Assembly (NCBI GenBank): GCA_016713825.1
Contig: JADJOJ010000004.1
Coordinates: 310,001 to 374,000, forward strand
Length of the DNA stretch: 64,000 nucleotides
Source of the DNA: Candidatus Leptofilum gracile
Lineage (GTDB): Bacteria; Chloroflexota; Anaerolineae; Promineifilales; Promineifilaceae
Reading direction: 5' to 3'
Part shown: piece after piece, positions 31,446 through 40,254 of the stretch
Numbering within the stretch: the first letter of the stretch is position 1
How the letters are laid out: every line of letters begins with the position of its first letter
Made by a program: the position numbers and the translations under genes
The notes under the pieces: model-generated
Database searches by the model: none
Told to the model about the DNA's origin: nothing
The model's input: only the letters and a program-made list of their open reading frames with translations

Positions 31446-32663
31446 TCAGCGCACAATCATGGGCAAAAACGCGCCAAACCGCTGCGCTTCGTAGGCACCG
31501 ATGTCGCAAACGGCCGTTCCGTCCAAATTTCCATCTACCGGGCGGGGCAGGCCGCGGGCGTCGGTGGCGGGGCAGGTGGTGCTGCTGCCTGCGTCTAGCG
31601 CCGGGCTGTTGTTGGCCAGCGTCAGCGCCGAAACCCAGTTCGGCGTGCCGCTGACGCTGGCAAACGTGTCTAGCAGCGGATCCGCAGACAGTAGGTCGGT
31701 TGGCTGGTTAAAGTTGCAATCGTTGTGGCTGTTCAGGTTGTGCCCCAGCGAGGTGAGTGGCGTGGTGCCGCTGCACTGCTGGTTGGGGCCGTTTTCGGCG
31801 ATGAGGCTGTTGCTGGCCTGGATGCTGGTGCCAAAGTTGCTTATCGCCGATGCCTGGCTGGGGTTGGTTTGCGTGTTGGTGTTGCGGGCAATCGTCACGT
31901 TGGTCATGGTGATGACGCCGCTGCCGCCGTTGGAAACGGCCGTACCCGAATCCGCCTCGTTCAGGGTAAAGGTGACATTTTCCAGCAGCAGCGTGCCCTG
32001 ATTGTGCAGCCCGCCGCCGTAGCTGCCCGCCTTGTTGCCCACCACCAGCGCCCGCTGAATGGTCGCCTGGCCAAAGTTGAGCATCCCGGCGGCCACATCG
32101 TTGCCCTGGCCGTTGTTGCTAATCAAACTGTCGGTGATGGTGATGACGGCTCCACTTTCATTGTAAATGCCGCCGCCGCCCAAAACGCCCCGGTTGTCGG
32201 CAATGCTCACCTGATCCAGCGTCAGGTTGCCAATGTTTAAGATGCCTGATCGGTCTGCATTGCGCAGCGTCAGGTGCGAAATAGACACATTCACCCCGCC
32301 ATATACCAAAAAGACGCGCCAGATGTTTGGATCGGTTGGTACGCTCACAATCGTCTGTTCCAGTCCGGCACCCTGAATGGTCACATCGCGGAAGAAGTTG
32401 ATCGTGTCGGTTTCTGTGTAAAATCCGGCGGCGACGATGACCGTATCGCCAGCCTCTGTTTGCTGCACGGCGTACATCAGGCTGCTGCATGGATTGTTGG
32501 GGTTGGTGCAGTCGTTGCTGCCATCTACCCCGCCAGGGGCGACGTACCGATTGGCTGCCTGGGGTGCGGCAACGGCCGTTAACTGCCGCCACGCCCCCGC
32601 CAAAACCAGTACAAACCCCAGCCAAATCGTTAATAAAAGAAGAAGACGCTTTGATTTTTGCAT
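31446..32663 (-). CDS. Secreted right-handed beta-helix surface protein (choice-of-anchor Q type)
   Basis: A 405-aa protein. The signal peptide is residues 1-33 (LLLLLTIWLGFVLVLAGAW). It is followed by YVAPGGVDGSNDCTNP and CSSLMYAVQQTEAGDTVIVAAG, the usual start of PMP/beta-helix repeats. Iterated NGG/LxNxTF strands fill residues 100-330. The C-terminus has SPALDAGSSTTCPATDARG and DIGAYE, the choice-of-anchor Q signature. It is likely an exported adhesin or passive surface protein. No catalytic residues are apparent. Confidence 0.85.
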   Translation of the reverse strand: MQKSKRLLLLLTIWLGFVLVLAGAWRQLTAVAAPQAANRYVAPGGVDGSNDCTNPNNPCSSLMYAVQQTEAGDTVIVAAGFYTETDTINFFRDVTIQGAGLEQTIVSVPTDPNIWRVFLVYGGVNVSISHLTLRNADRSGILNIGNLTLDQVSIADNRGVLGGGGIYNESGAVITITDSLISNNGQGNDVAAGMLNFGQATIQRALVVGNKAGSYGGGLHNQGTLLLENVTFTLNEADSGTAVSNGGSGVITMTNVTIARNTNTQTNPSQASAISNFGTSIQASNSLIAENGPNQQCSGTTPLTSLGHNLNSHNDCNFNQPTDLLSADPLLDTFASVSGTPNWVSALTLANNSPALDAGSSTTCPATDARGLPRPVDGNLDGTAVCDIGAYEAQRFGAFLPMIVR

Positions 32664-32688
32664 GATTGTTTCCTTGTCGATTACCTAT

Positions 32689-32775
32689 GAAGTAATTGGT
32701 AATTGAGTAATTGAGTAATTGAGTAATTAGATTCCTCGGTAGCCAATTACCTAATCACCCAATTACTTAATCACC
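32689..32775. repeat. Family B word repeat, long copy
   Basis: TAATTGGTAATTGAGTAATT words, then ATTACCTAATCACCCAATTAC complement words. It lies next to the 135-bp dispersed repeat in the spacer between two exported-protein genes. Confidence 0.75.
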
Positions 32776-32910
32776 TAAGTGATTGGAAAAAAGTTTTCAA
32801 AATTCTTTATCAACAGATTTCGCAGATTAGACAGATTTTTTCCTCTAAATCTGCGAAATCTGTGAAATCTTTGATGATTATTTTTCAAAAACTTTCTGCA
32901 CTTTACTTAA
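32776..32910. repeat. Dispersed ~130-bp repeat, copy 1
   Basis: Matches the reverse complement of 44406-44532 over nearly its whole length. Shared blocks are TAAGTGATTGG, AGTTTTCAAAA, CAACAGATTTCGCAGATT, TTTTTTCCTCTAAATCTGCG and TTTCAAAAACTTTCTGCAC, ending TTTACTTAA. The distal end of this copy contains the stop codon of the minus-strand protease gene (32907-32909). Confidence 0.85.
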
Positions 32911-34850
32911 TTCCCCACAAAAAATGTCGCCAAAATCTGGTCGGCGGCGTCCAGGTCTGCCTGGGTGAGCATTTGGATGAGCACTAGCGCCAGGTAGCTG
33001 CCGTCGCTGGGCTGCACCGCCAGCGTCAGGATCATCGCCCCTTCCTGGCCGCTGCCGCAGCCGTACCAGAAGTCGTATTTGCCGCTGTACACCTCGTCGT
33101 CATAGACCGAGCGGCCTTCGTAGGTGCAGTCGCCGCTGTAATCAAACCCGTCCAGCAGTTCATCCACCGTCAGGTCAAACTGGTCGGTGGCCCCGAAGAA
33201 AACGCCGGGGGTGGTCCAACTGCTGTTCAGCCCGTCAATGTCTGGCGCGGCGGTGAGCGAGAGGCCGATGGGTTCACCATCTAGCAGCCAGGCACTGCCG
33301 TCCACGTCGCCCCATTCGGCGGGCACCTGCATCTGCATCAGCCCAGACTCATCGCTGATGGCGACGTAGCCGCTGTAGCCAGCGCTGCTGCTGGCGGTGG
33401 CGGTGTTGGCTCCGGCTTCATCTACCACTTCCTGGGCAAAGGAGAAAGATTGTTCCAGGGAACGGCCGTTCAACTGACCTTCTAGCACCTCTTCTGTGGC
33501 AAAACGCAGCACCTCAATCGCCAGCGTCTCTTCTGGGGCGTGGGTGCGCAAAATGTCGCAGTAGTCGGCCATGGTGCCATCGGTGGCCAGCACCAGCCCC
33601 TCCAGCCGGGTGATGATGTCGCCCGCAGCCACCCCCGCCGCATCAGCCGGGGAGCCAGACTTTACCGACGACACCCAAATGCCCGATAAGCCTTCGCCGT
33701 TGTTAACGGCCGTTCCATTTATCCCAATCGACAGAAAATCCTGCCCCTGGCGCAGCTGTTCAATCACCGGCAGCGCCTGCGCCTGGGCGATGGCAAAATA
33801 TTGGCCTACGCTCAGCGCCCCAGAATAGTTCACCGCCACCACCTGGCCGTCGGTGGTTACCAGCGCCCCGCCAGAGTTACCCGGATTGATGGCCGCATCG
33901 TGCTGCACCACGCCATCCACCGAGGCCCAGCTGGTTTCGCCGTTGGCCTGTGCTTTGGCAATGATGCCTCGTGTCAGGGTGTATTCCGGGTCGCCCAAAG
34001 GAAAGCCCGCCGCGTACACGTCTAGCCCCACGTCTACCGTTCCGTCGTACCAATCCAGGTAAGGGAAGCCGTCGCCATCAATGTCAATCACCGCCAGGTC
34101 GGCGCATTCCGATACGCCCAGCACGCGGGCATTGCGCGGCTCAGCTTCGCCGCCTACCCACACCTTCAGCAGCGCCGCCCCGGTGACCACGTGGTTGTTG
34201 GTCACCGCCAGCCCGCTGGGGTCGATGATGAAGCCAGAACCGCGCCCGGCGGCGTTGTACAGGGTGCCTACCTCTGGGTCTACAAAGGTGCCCTGGGCTT
34301 CGATCTGGATAACGGCCGTTTTCACATCTTCCAACGTGGAGACTGCGCCAGGGGTAACGGCCGTTTCCGCCACAGCCGTAGGCGCTTCTTCTGGCGCTGC
34401 TTCGTCCGGAGCCGCCTCGCCCAGCGGATTGTTCACCTTGAAGTCCAGGCTGCGATCCAGTTCGTCATTCAAAAAGATCGCTACTTCGTATTCCCCCGCA
34501 GGCCACGGATTGTCATTTTTCAGGTCAAAGGTTAAACGGCCGCTGCCGCCCGTCAGCGTCACCTCGTCTAGCAATGTGTTTGGGTCAACGTCGGGTACAG
34601 AAACGGCCGTCCAGGTCGCCTTCACCGTGGTGCCATCTGGCGCATTGTTCAAATCCACAAGCAAATAAAACGTGTCGTTGGGGCCAAACGTGCTGGTGAC
34701 TTCACCGCCCGCCTCATCGCGGGCCAGCTGAGCCGCGCCGATGTTGGCCGTGCTAAAGCTCACGTCGCCGCCGCAAGCGGCCAGCAGCAGGGCCATCGCC
34801 AGCAAGCAAAGGTGAATAAATGGTTTCAGTACAAAATCTTTTTGTCTCAT
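32907..34850 (-). CDS. HtrA-like (S1C) serine protease lipoprotein with PDZ domain
   Basis: A 647-aa lipoprotein. The signal ends LLLAAC, with the lipidated Cys26. Residues 30-140 are an all-beta domain, then an Ala/Glu/Pro linker. The trypsin-like protease spans residues 178-360 with triad His220 (VTNNHVV), Asp251 (CADLAVID) and Ser326 (NPGNSGGAL). A PDZ domain spans about 375-450, and the remaining 200 residues are a further domain I cannot name. It is expected on the outer face of the cytoplasmic membrane. It is translationally coupled (ATGA) to a small protein upstream. Confidence 0.88.
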   Translation of the reverse strand: MRQKDFVLKPFIHLCLLAMALLLAACGGDVSFSTANIGAAQLARDEAGGEVTSTFGPNDTFYLLVDLNNAPDGTTVKATWTAVSVPDVDPNTLLDEVTLTGGSGRLTFDLKNDNPWPAGEYEVAIFLNDELDRSLDFKVNNPLGEAAPDEAAPEEAPTAVAETAVTPGAVSTLEDVKTAVIQIEAQGTFVDPEVGTLYNAAGRGSGFIIDPSGLAVTNNHVVTGAALLKVWVGGEAEPRNARVLGVSECADLAVIDIDGDGFPYLDWYDGTVDVGLDVYAAGFPLGDPEYTLTRGIIAKAQANGETSWASVDGVVQHDAAINPGNSGGALVTTDGQVVAVNYSGALSVGQYFAIAQAQALPVIEQLRQGQDFLSIGINGTAVNNGEGLSGIWVSSVKSGSPADAAGVAAGDIITRLEGLVLATDGTMADYCDILRTHAPEETLAIEVLRFATEEVLEGQLNGRSLEQSFSFAQEVVDEAGANTATASSSAGYSGYVAISDESGLMQMQVPAEWGDVDGSAWLLDGEPIGLSLTAAPDIDGLNSSWTTPGVFFGATDQFDLTVDELLDGFDYSGDCTYEGRSVYDDEVYSGKYDFWYGCGSGQEGAMILTLAVQPSDGSYLALVLIQMLTQADLDAADQILATFFVGN

Positions 34851-35065
34851 TGTGTGCTCCTGTTAATTTGGGTATGATTTGCCGCGTCTGGCCCCGGCTG
34901 CTGGGTCATCGCCTCCAGATAGGCAAGCAGCTCCGCCAGCGAGCCAAACCCGTGGCGCTGATCGCTGCCCGCCGCTTCCAAAGAGGCGCGCCACTCATTC
35001 TGGTCAGAGCCTTCTTGCCAGACGCGCAGTAAAAATGCGTGATACCGATAAGCCATCTTTTGCAT
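34847..35065 (-). CDS. Small protein with GFGSLAELLAYLEA C-terminal motif
   Basis: A 72-aa protein without signal peptide or membrane segment. The pattern YHAFLLRVWQEG, WRASLEAAGSDQRHGF, then SLAELLAYLEAM resembles short Chloroflexota proteins I recall next to BTAD-type regulators. No biochemical role is known to me. Its stop overlaps the protease start (ATGA), and it is divergent from the BTAD regulator at 35326, so the three genes may form one regulatory unit. Confidence 0.7.
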   Translation of the reverse strand: MQKMAYRYHAFLLRVWQEGSDQNEWRASLEAAGSDQRHGFGSLAELLAYLEAMTQQPGPDAANHTQINRSTQ

Positions 35066-35146
35066 GGGCGCACCTTACACCAGTCGGTGTTAGGAAAACG
35101 TTACGACTTCTGTTAGTAATAGGCGTTACGCACTTGGAACATTTTT

Positions 35147-35225
35147 CGACACGAATGGCACGAATTTCGCAAATAATCTCGAAAAATTCGTGTGGATTCG
35201 TGTAATTCGTGTCAACTGCGAAAGT
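35147..35225. repeat. ACACGAAT/ATTCGTGT word repeat in the divergent promoter region
   Basis: CGACACGAATGGCACGAATTTCGC followed by the complementary words AAAATTCGTGTGGATTCGTG. It lies in the 35066-35325 spacer between the divergent genes. A separate hairpin CCGCAAA/TTTGCGG at 35294-35311 ends 14 bases before the regulator start and could mask its ribosome-binding region. Confidence 0.65.
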
Positions 35226-35325
35226 CCTAAGTAAGCGGCCAACATTAACTTCCCTTTTGTGGCGGCCGTTTACGCCAAGCCGTCCGCACCATTCCGCAAA
35301 CTTATTTGCGGACGACCATTAGCCA

Positions 35326-38300
35326 ATGAACGAACTCATCATTTCTTTGTTTGGGCGGTTCCAGGTGCAGCTAAACGGCCAGCCGCTCACCCGCTTTGAA
35401 TCTGACAATGCGCGGGCGCTGCTAGCCTACCTGGCCGTAGAAGCCCAGCAGGCGCACCGACGCAGCTATCTGGCGGCGCTGTTCTGGCCAGAGCATGATG
35501 AAAAAGGGGCGCGTAATAATTTGCGGCAAACCTTGTTCAAATTGCGCCGCCTGCTGCAAGATGACGGCCGTTCCACCCCCTTCCTCCTGGTGACCGCCCA
35601 AACCATCCAGTTCAACCTGGCCGCCGCTTGCCAGGTGGATGTGGTAACGGTGCGGCAGCAGTTGGCTACCCAACAGACCGTGGTTTGGGAAACGGCCGTT
35701 GCCCACTACCCCGCCCCTCTCCTCAGCCAGGCCGCCCTGGTCACCAGCGCCCCCTTCGAGGAATGGCTGCTGCTGGCCCGCGAACAGCTGCACCAGCAGG
35801 TAATGACCGCCGGCGACGCCTTGCTGGCCGCCGCCCACCGCGCCGCCGACTGGGCGCAGATTGTGCCGCTGGCCACCCGGCAGCTGGCGCTGGACCCCTG
35901 GCGCGAGAGTGCCGCCCGCAGCCTGATGCAAGCCCTGGCCACCCAGGGGCAGCGCAGCGCAGCGTTGGCCGTCTACCAGCAGTGCCGCGAGACGCTCTGG
36001 CAAGAGCTGGGCGTGCTGCCCATGCCCGAAACCATCGCCCTGGCCGAGCAGATCAAATTGGGGGATGTGGGGGAAACGGCCGTTGCCACCCCCGCCAGCC
36101 ACCCCCTGCGCCACAACCTGCCCGCCGACCTCACCCCGTTTATCGGGCGACAGGCGCAGCGCAGCCAGCTTCAGGCACATCTGGCCACGCCCGGCTGCCG
36201 CCTGCTCACCCTCACCGGCATCGGCGGCATTGGCAAAACAAGGCTGGCCCTGCAAGCCGCCCGCGACCGGTACGCCGACTATCCAGATGGCGTCTGGTGG
36301 GTGCCACTGGCCGGTCTGCTGCCCGGCAGCAGCCCAGAGCAGCTAGACGCTGCCGTGGCCGAGGCGCTGCCCTTTGCCCCGTCTGGCGCGGCCCCGCTGC
36401 GGCAGCAAATCCACCACTTTTTGCAAAACCGGCAGGTGCTGCTGCTGTTCGACAATGGCGAGCATCTGACGGCGCTGCCCGGCTACCTGACCGGGCTGCT
36501 GGAAGCGCTGCCGGGGCTGCAATGCCTGGTGACGGCCCGCGAGCCGCTGGGGTTGACGGCCGAATGGCTGCTGCCCGTGCCGCCGCTGGGCTACACTGGC
36601 CCCAATGCCGACGAGACCGACGCGGTGCGCCTCTTCTTCCAACATGCCCGGATGATGCGCCCCAGCTTTCCCCTGTCGGTGGTGGACGAGCCGCTGGTGG
36701 CTCGCATTTGTGCGCTGCTGGGTGGCCATCCGCTGGCGATTGAGCTGGCGGCGGGTTGGGTCGATACGCTGGACTGTCGTGACATTGCGGCCGAAATTGG
36801 GGCGGGGTTTGCCATCTTGCAAGAGAGTTCGCGGGAACGGCCGTTGCGTCACGTGAGCATGGCCCAAATTTTGCAGCAAACCTGGCAGCGGCTTTCCCCG
36901 GCCGAGCAGCAGGTGCTGAGCCAGCTGGCGGTTTTTCGCGGCGGCTGCACCCGCGAGGCGGCCCAGCAGGTGGCCGAGGCGCCACTCCCGTTGCTCAAGC
37001 GGCTGGTGGATCGTTCGTTGTTGCATATGGAGCGCGTGGCGGAACGGCCGTCTCGTTACGTGCTGCATGAGCTGGTGCGGCTGTTTGCCTGGGGGCAGTT
37101 GGGTGTGGAAACGGCCGTGGTGCAGCAGCGCCACGCCGCATTTTTTGCCAGCCTGCTGGCCGCCCAGGCGCAGCGGCAGCGCAGCGCCGCCTACCTGAAC
37201 GCCATGCGCCAGATCGAGCCAGAGATGGACAACATTGCGGTGGCCTGGCAATGGGCGCTGGCCCAGGCAGATTGCGCCTTTTTTGCCCAGAGTGTGGATG
37301 CCGTCAGCAGCTACCTGCACCACAGCGCCCGCCATGCCGAAGGGGTGCGCCTGCTCGAAGCGGCGCTGGCCGTTTGTGGCACGGCGGTGCACAATTACCG
37401 GCTGCGCAACCGGCTGGCCCAGCTGCACAGCTGGGGGGCCACCGACATCGCTCAGGGGCAGGGGTTGGCCCAGGTGGCGTACCAGGCGGCCCACGCGGCC
37501 AGCGATTGGGTGGAGGCGGCTTACGCCTGCTTCCAATGGGCCATCACTTTACAGCGCACGGGGGAGTTTGAGCCTGCCTGGCAAAAGTTGGAAGAGGGGC
37601 TGGCGCTGCTAGAAAACAGCCCTGCCGATTGGCTGCGGGCTTCGTTGGCGACGCGGCTTTGCCTGAATGCACCGCCGCTGTCGCGGCTGGCGGAGGGGGA
37701 ACGATACGGCCGTTTGGCCCAGGCAATGGCCCAACGGTTGGGGCAGCCGCTGGTGCAGTGGCAGGCAGAATATGCTCTGGCTGTGCTTTACTGGCACATG
37801 GGCGATTTGCCCCAGGCAGAGCGGCACGCGGCGGCCTCTGTGGCGGCGCTGGCTGGCGACGATTTTCTCAATTTCCGCGCGGTATCTATCCAGATGCAGG
37901 CGTTTGTGCTGCACCGGCAGCAGCGGCTGGATGAGGCGCTGCTGCTAATGGACGCGGCCGAAGCGGTGGCGGAACGGGTGGGCGACCAGGATTTGTTGGC
38001 CAGTTTGTGGAGCGCCAAGGGGGAGATTGCCCTGGAGCAGCGGCGCTGGGCGGATGCGGCCCAGGTACTCCAGCAGGCGCTGCACTTTGACCGGCAGGTG
38101 GGGAACAAATGGCGGCTCAGCCAGACGCTGTTTTTGCGGGCGATGGCGCTGCATTTTTTGGGGGAGCGGGGGGAAGCGGCCGTTTTGCTGCAAGAAGGGT
38201 TAACGCTGGCCGACAGTCTGCGGGAACCGTTTATCACCTTTGTTGGCCTGTCTACCGTGCTGCGCTGGCTGGCGCTGCTGGGCGAAGCAGCCCTGGCGGC

Positions 38301-38475
38301 AGAGGTGGCCGCCTATTTGCATCAGCGGGCCAATCTGGTGGCAGACCAGTTGGCCGAGGTGATGGCGCTGCAAGCTGAATTTGACATAACAACAGCAGAG
38401 ATTGCGCCAACGTGGGAGAGTTTGTTACGGCAACTTCAGCAGGTTGTGGCGCAGCACAGGGGGGAAATTGAGTAA
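35326..38475 (+). CDS. BTAD-domain regulator with NB-ARC ATPase and TPR repeats
   Basis: A 1049-aa protein. Residues 1-95 are a winged-helix-like DNA-binding domain (ISLFGRFQVQLNGQPL, then RALLAYLAVEAQ). Residues 100-245 are a BTAD domain (AACQVDVVTV..., PWRESAARSLMQALATQGQR). Residues 262-520 are an NB-ARC/AAA-like ATPase with Walker A GIGGIGKTRLAL near 298 and FDNGEHL as Walker B. The C-terminal half is TPR-like helical repeats. It belongs to the AfsR/SARP-like STAND regulators and probably controls the divergent small-protein/protease pair. Its stop codon TAA is supplied by the family B repeat. Confidence 0.9.
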   Translation: MNELIISLFGRFQVQLNGQPLTRFESDNARALLAYLAVEAQQAHRRSYLAALFWPEHDEKGARNNLRQTLFKLRRLLQDDGRSTPFLLVTAQTIQFNLAAACQVDVVTVRQQLATQQTVVWETAVAHYPAPLLSQAALVTSAPFEEWLLLAREQLHQQVMTAGDALLAAAHRAADWAQIVPLATRQLALDPWRESAARSLMQALATQGQRSAALAVYQQCRETLWQELGVLPMPETIALAEQIKLGDVGETAVATPASHPLRHNLPADLTPFIGRQAQRSQLQAHLATPGCRLLTLTGIGGIGKTRLALQAARDRYADYPDGVWWVPLAGLLPGSSPEQLDAAVAEALPFAPSGAAPLRQQIHHFLQNRQVLLLFDNGEHLTALPGYLTGLLEALPGLQCLVTAREPLGLTAEWLLPVPPLGYTGPNADETDAVRLFFQHARMMRPSFPLSVVDEPLVARICALLGGHPLAIELAAGWVDTLDCRDIAAEIGAGFAILQESSRERPLRHVSMAQILQQTWQRLSPAEQQVLSQLAVFRGGCTREAAQQVAEAPLPLLKRLVDRSLLHMERVAERPSRYVLHELVRLFAWGQLGVETAVVQQRHAAFFASLLAAQAQRQRSAAYLNAMRQIEPEMDNIAVAWQWALAQADCAFFAQSVDAVSSYLHHSARHAEGVRLLEAALAVCGTAVHNYRLRNRLAQLHSWGATDIAQGQGLAQVAYQAAHAASDWVEAAYACFQWAITLQRTGEFEPAWQKLEEGLALLENSPADWLRASLATRLCLNAPPLSRLAEGERYGRLAQAMAQRLGQPLVQWQAEYALAVLYWHMGDLPQAERHAAASVAALAGDDFLNFRAVSIQMQAFVLHRQQRLDEALLLMDAAEAVAERVGDQDLLASLWSAKGEIALEQRRWADAAQVLQQALHFDRQVGNKWRLSQTLFLRAMALHFLGERGEAAVLLQEGLTLADSLREPFITFVGLSTVLRWLALLGEAALAAEVAAYLHQRANLVADQLAEVMALQAEFDITTAEIAPTWESLLRQLQQVVAQHRGEIE

Positions 38476-38520
38476 TTGGTTAACTGAGAATTATGCGCCA
38501 ATTACCAATTACTCAATTTC
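38464..38520. repeat. Family B word repeat overlapping a stop codon
   Basis: GAAATTGAGTAATTGGTTAAC and the complement ATTACCAATTACTCAATTTC form a hairpin between two convergent genes. The TAA of the BTAD regulator (38473-38475) lies inside the left arm, and the lnt stop begins 8 bases beyond the right arm. Confidence 0.85.
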
Positions 38521-38527
38521 CAGAGCA

Positions 38528-40066
38528 TTAACTCTCTTTTTTCTGCTGCCGCTTCACAATTTCCGGGTAAATCATGAAGAAGATGAAGCCGATGAGGCAA
38601 AGGATGCCTACCCAGTCGCCCAGGGCAATGTACGGGCTGTTGGCGCTGCCCAGGGCTACGTCGGCGACCAGCAAAGCCTGGCTGCCTTCGGGGGTGGCGG
38701 TGTGGGTGAGGATACGGCCGTATCCATCCACCACCGAACTGTTAAAGGCGCGTTCCGATTTGACAACGGCCGTTCGGGTTTCAATCGCCCGGAAGACGGT
38801 GTGGGTGTAATGGTGGTAAGCAATACCCGACCAATCATTGGAGGGTGCAGCCAGCAGTTGCGCCCCTTGCCCGGCCATGATGCGCGACACGTCCGTAAAG
38901 TCCAGGTCGTAGCAAATGGGGATGCCGATAATGCCTAGCGACGTCTCGTGCACCGGATAGGTGCCGCTCGAAATGCTCGTCTCTCCGGCAAAAAAGACCG
39001 GATGCGTCTTGCCATACACGTCGGAGAACGCTCCCTGTGGCGTCAGCAGCACCGACTCGTTGCGCAGCCCTTCCGGCGTTTGTACCACGTAGCCAAAGGC
39101 GAGGTAGACGCCGGTTTCTGCCACCAGCGCGCGCAGCGCCTCGGCCTGCTCCACCTGCGGTTCGCCCAAGTACGCCCCTTCGGGCCAGACGACCAGTTGG
39201 GCTCCCTGGGCGGCGGCGTCACGGGTTTGGGCAAATAGCGTGTCCCATTCGGCCTGTTGGGCCGCTTCGGTAGCTGCCTGTCCCAAAATCTCTTCGATGT
39301 TGGTTCCGGGCTGCACAGAAGCGACGCGGATTGTTTCTGGGTTTTCCGGAATGGCGGCGTATTGGATCAGGCTGAGGGCGATCCAGAGTGTGGTGGCAAC
39401 GGCCGTTCCCCCCAACCAGCGCCGACTAGAAACTGCGTTCACCAATGGCAAATCATCCCAACGAAAGCGCGTATCAAACCAGCGCAGCACGCCCAGCGCC
39501 AGGCTGTAATTAATGGCGATTATCAGCAGGCCCGCGCCAAAAATACCTACGATGCTGATCGGTTGCAGCAGCCACGCCTGCTGGTACAGCGGATGGGCGA
39601 CAAAGCCCCAGGTACCAAAAACGAGCACGCGAATGTACTCCAGCCCGATCCAGGCGACGGCCCCTTCCACCACAAACCAGCGGTAGCGCGTCTGCTCATG
39701 AAAGGCGCGGCGGCTTTTGTCGGTCAGGTAGGTGATGAGGCCGATGATGATTGGCAAGCCTTGCATCCACCACACCATGCCCACGCGAGAGCCGTTGAAG
39801 TCGAAAATGTTTTGGAAGAAGATGCCCAGCCAGCCGCCGATGGTGATGGCCGAGGCGAGGCTGGAATATTTGGCGGGCATTACCCGAAATTGAGCCACCA
39901 GCATTGGCACAAAGGCAAACAGCACCAGCGGCCAGATGGCGAAGGGGGGAAACGCCAGTAAAAACATGCCCATGCTGAGCAGGGAAAGCAGCGTGCCCAG
40001 CACCAGCCGGGTAGTTGTGTTCAGTTTAGAAATTTCCTGGGTGTGAGTCAGGGAAGCAGTTGTCAT
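38528..40066 (-). CDS. lnt: Apolipoprotein N-acyltransferase-like nitrilase-family protein
   Basis: A 512-aa protein. The N-terminal 210 residues contain 6-7 transmembrane helices, and the C-terminal half is a carbon-nitrogen hydrolase domain. The Glu-Lys-Cys triad is visible: WPEGAYL, VYGKTHPVFFAGE and IGIPICYDLDF. Length and order match Lnt, which N-acylates lipoproteins at the membrane; several lipoproteins are encoded nearby. A strong GGAGGTCATC ribosome-binding site precedes the ATG. GGTCATG words are iterated upstream (40118-40170). Confidence 0.85.
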   Translation of the reverse strand: MTTASLTHTQEISKLNTTTRLVLGTLLSLLSMGMFLLAFPPFAIWPLVLFAFVPMLVAQFRVMPAKYSSLASAITIGGWLGIFFQNIFDFNGSRVGMVWWMQGLPIIIGLITYLTDKSRRAFHEQTRYRWFVVEGAVAWIGLEYIRVLVFGTWGFVAHPLYQQAWLLQPISIVGIFGAGLLIIAINYSLALGVLRWFDTRFRWDDLPLVNAVSSRRWLGGTAVATTLWIALSLIQYAAIPENPETIRVASVQPGTNIEEILGQAATEAAQQAEWDTLFAQTRDAAAQGAQLVVWPEGAYLGEPQVEQAEALRALVAETGVYLAFGYVVQTPEGLRNESVLLTPQGAFSDVYGKTHPVFFAGETSISSGTYPVHETSLGIIGIPICYDLDFTDVSRIMAGQGAQLLAAPSNDWSGIAYHHYTHTVFRAIETRTAVVKSERAFNSSVVDGYGRILTHTATPEGSQALLVADVALGSANSPYIALGDWVGILCLIGFIFFMIYPEIVKRQQKKES

Positions 40067-40117
40067 GATGACCTCCGATTGGGTGTAAGGTTATGCTTCT
40101 AGCATAGCCAACCGGAG

Positions 40118-40170
40118 GTCATGGTTTGATGTGCTAGAGGTCATGACGGGGTCATGATGTGGGGCATGAC
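40118..40170. promoter_or_regulatory. Iterated GGTCATG words upstream of lnt
   Basis: GGTCATG at 40118, 40139 and 40150 and a variant GGCATGAC at 40163; two of them extend into the palindrome TCATGA. Spacing is 21, 11 and 13. It could be an operator, but could equally be another word repeat. The hairpin GGTTATGC/GCATAGCC lies beside it at 40089-40109. Confidence 0.35.
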
Positions 40171-40188
40171 GTGTGACGTGTGCGATTA

Positions 40189-40247
40189 GATTGGACCAAT
40201 TTTCTTGCAGGTGGAACTTGTTAGACTTTAAAGAAATTGGCCCAATC
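40189..40247 (-). terminator. Long hairpin downstream of the EamA gene
   Basis: GATTGGACCAATTTTCTT (40189-40206) pairs with AAGAAATTGGCCCAATC with one or two mismatches, loop about 23 bases. There is no T run on the minus strand and only a short TTTT on the plus strand, so termination is probable but unproven. Confidence 0.45.
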
Positions 40248-40254
40248 TTTTAGG

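Noticed and set aside
31323..31598. ORF running through the C/G homopolymer block
   Set aside because: It is Pro/Arg/Gly low complexity, created by homopolymers, and overlaps the 3' end of the beta-helix gene on the other strand.
36343..37536. Long minus-strand open frame (397 codons) inside the BTAD regulator
   Set aside because: It lies opposite a complete gene with clear domains, is Arg/Gln/His-rich without any motif, and is what GC-rich third positions produce.
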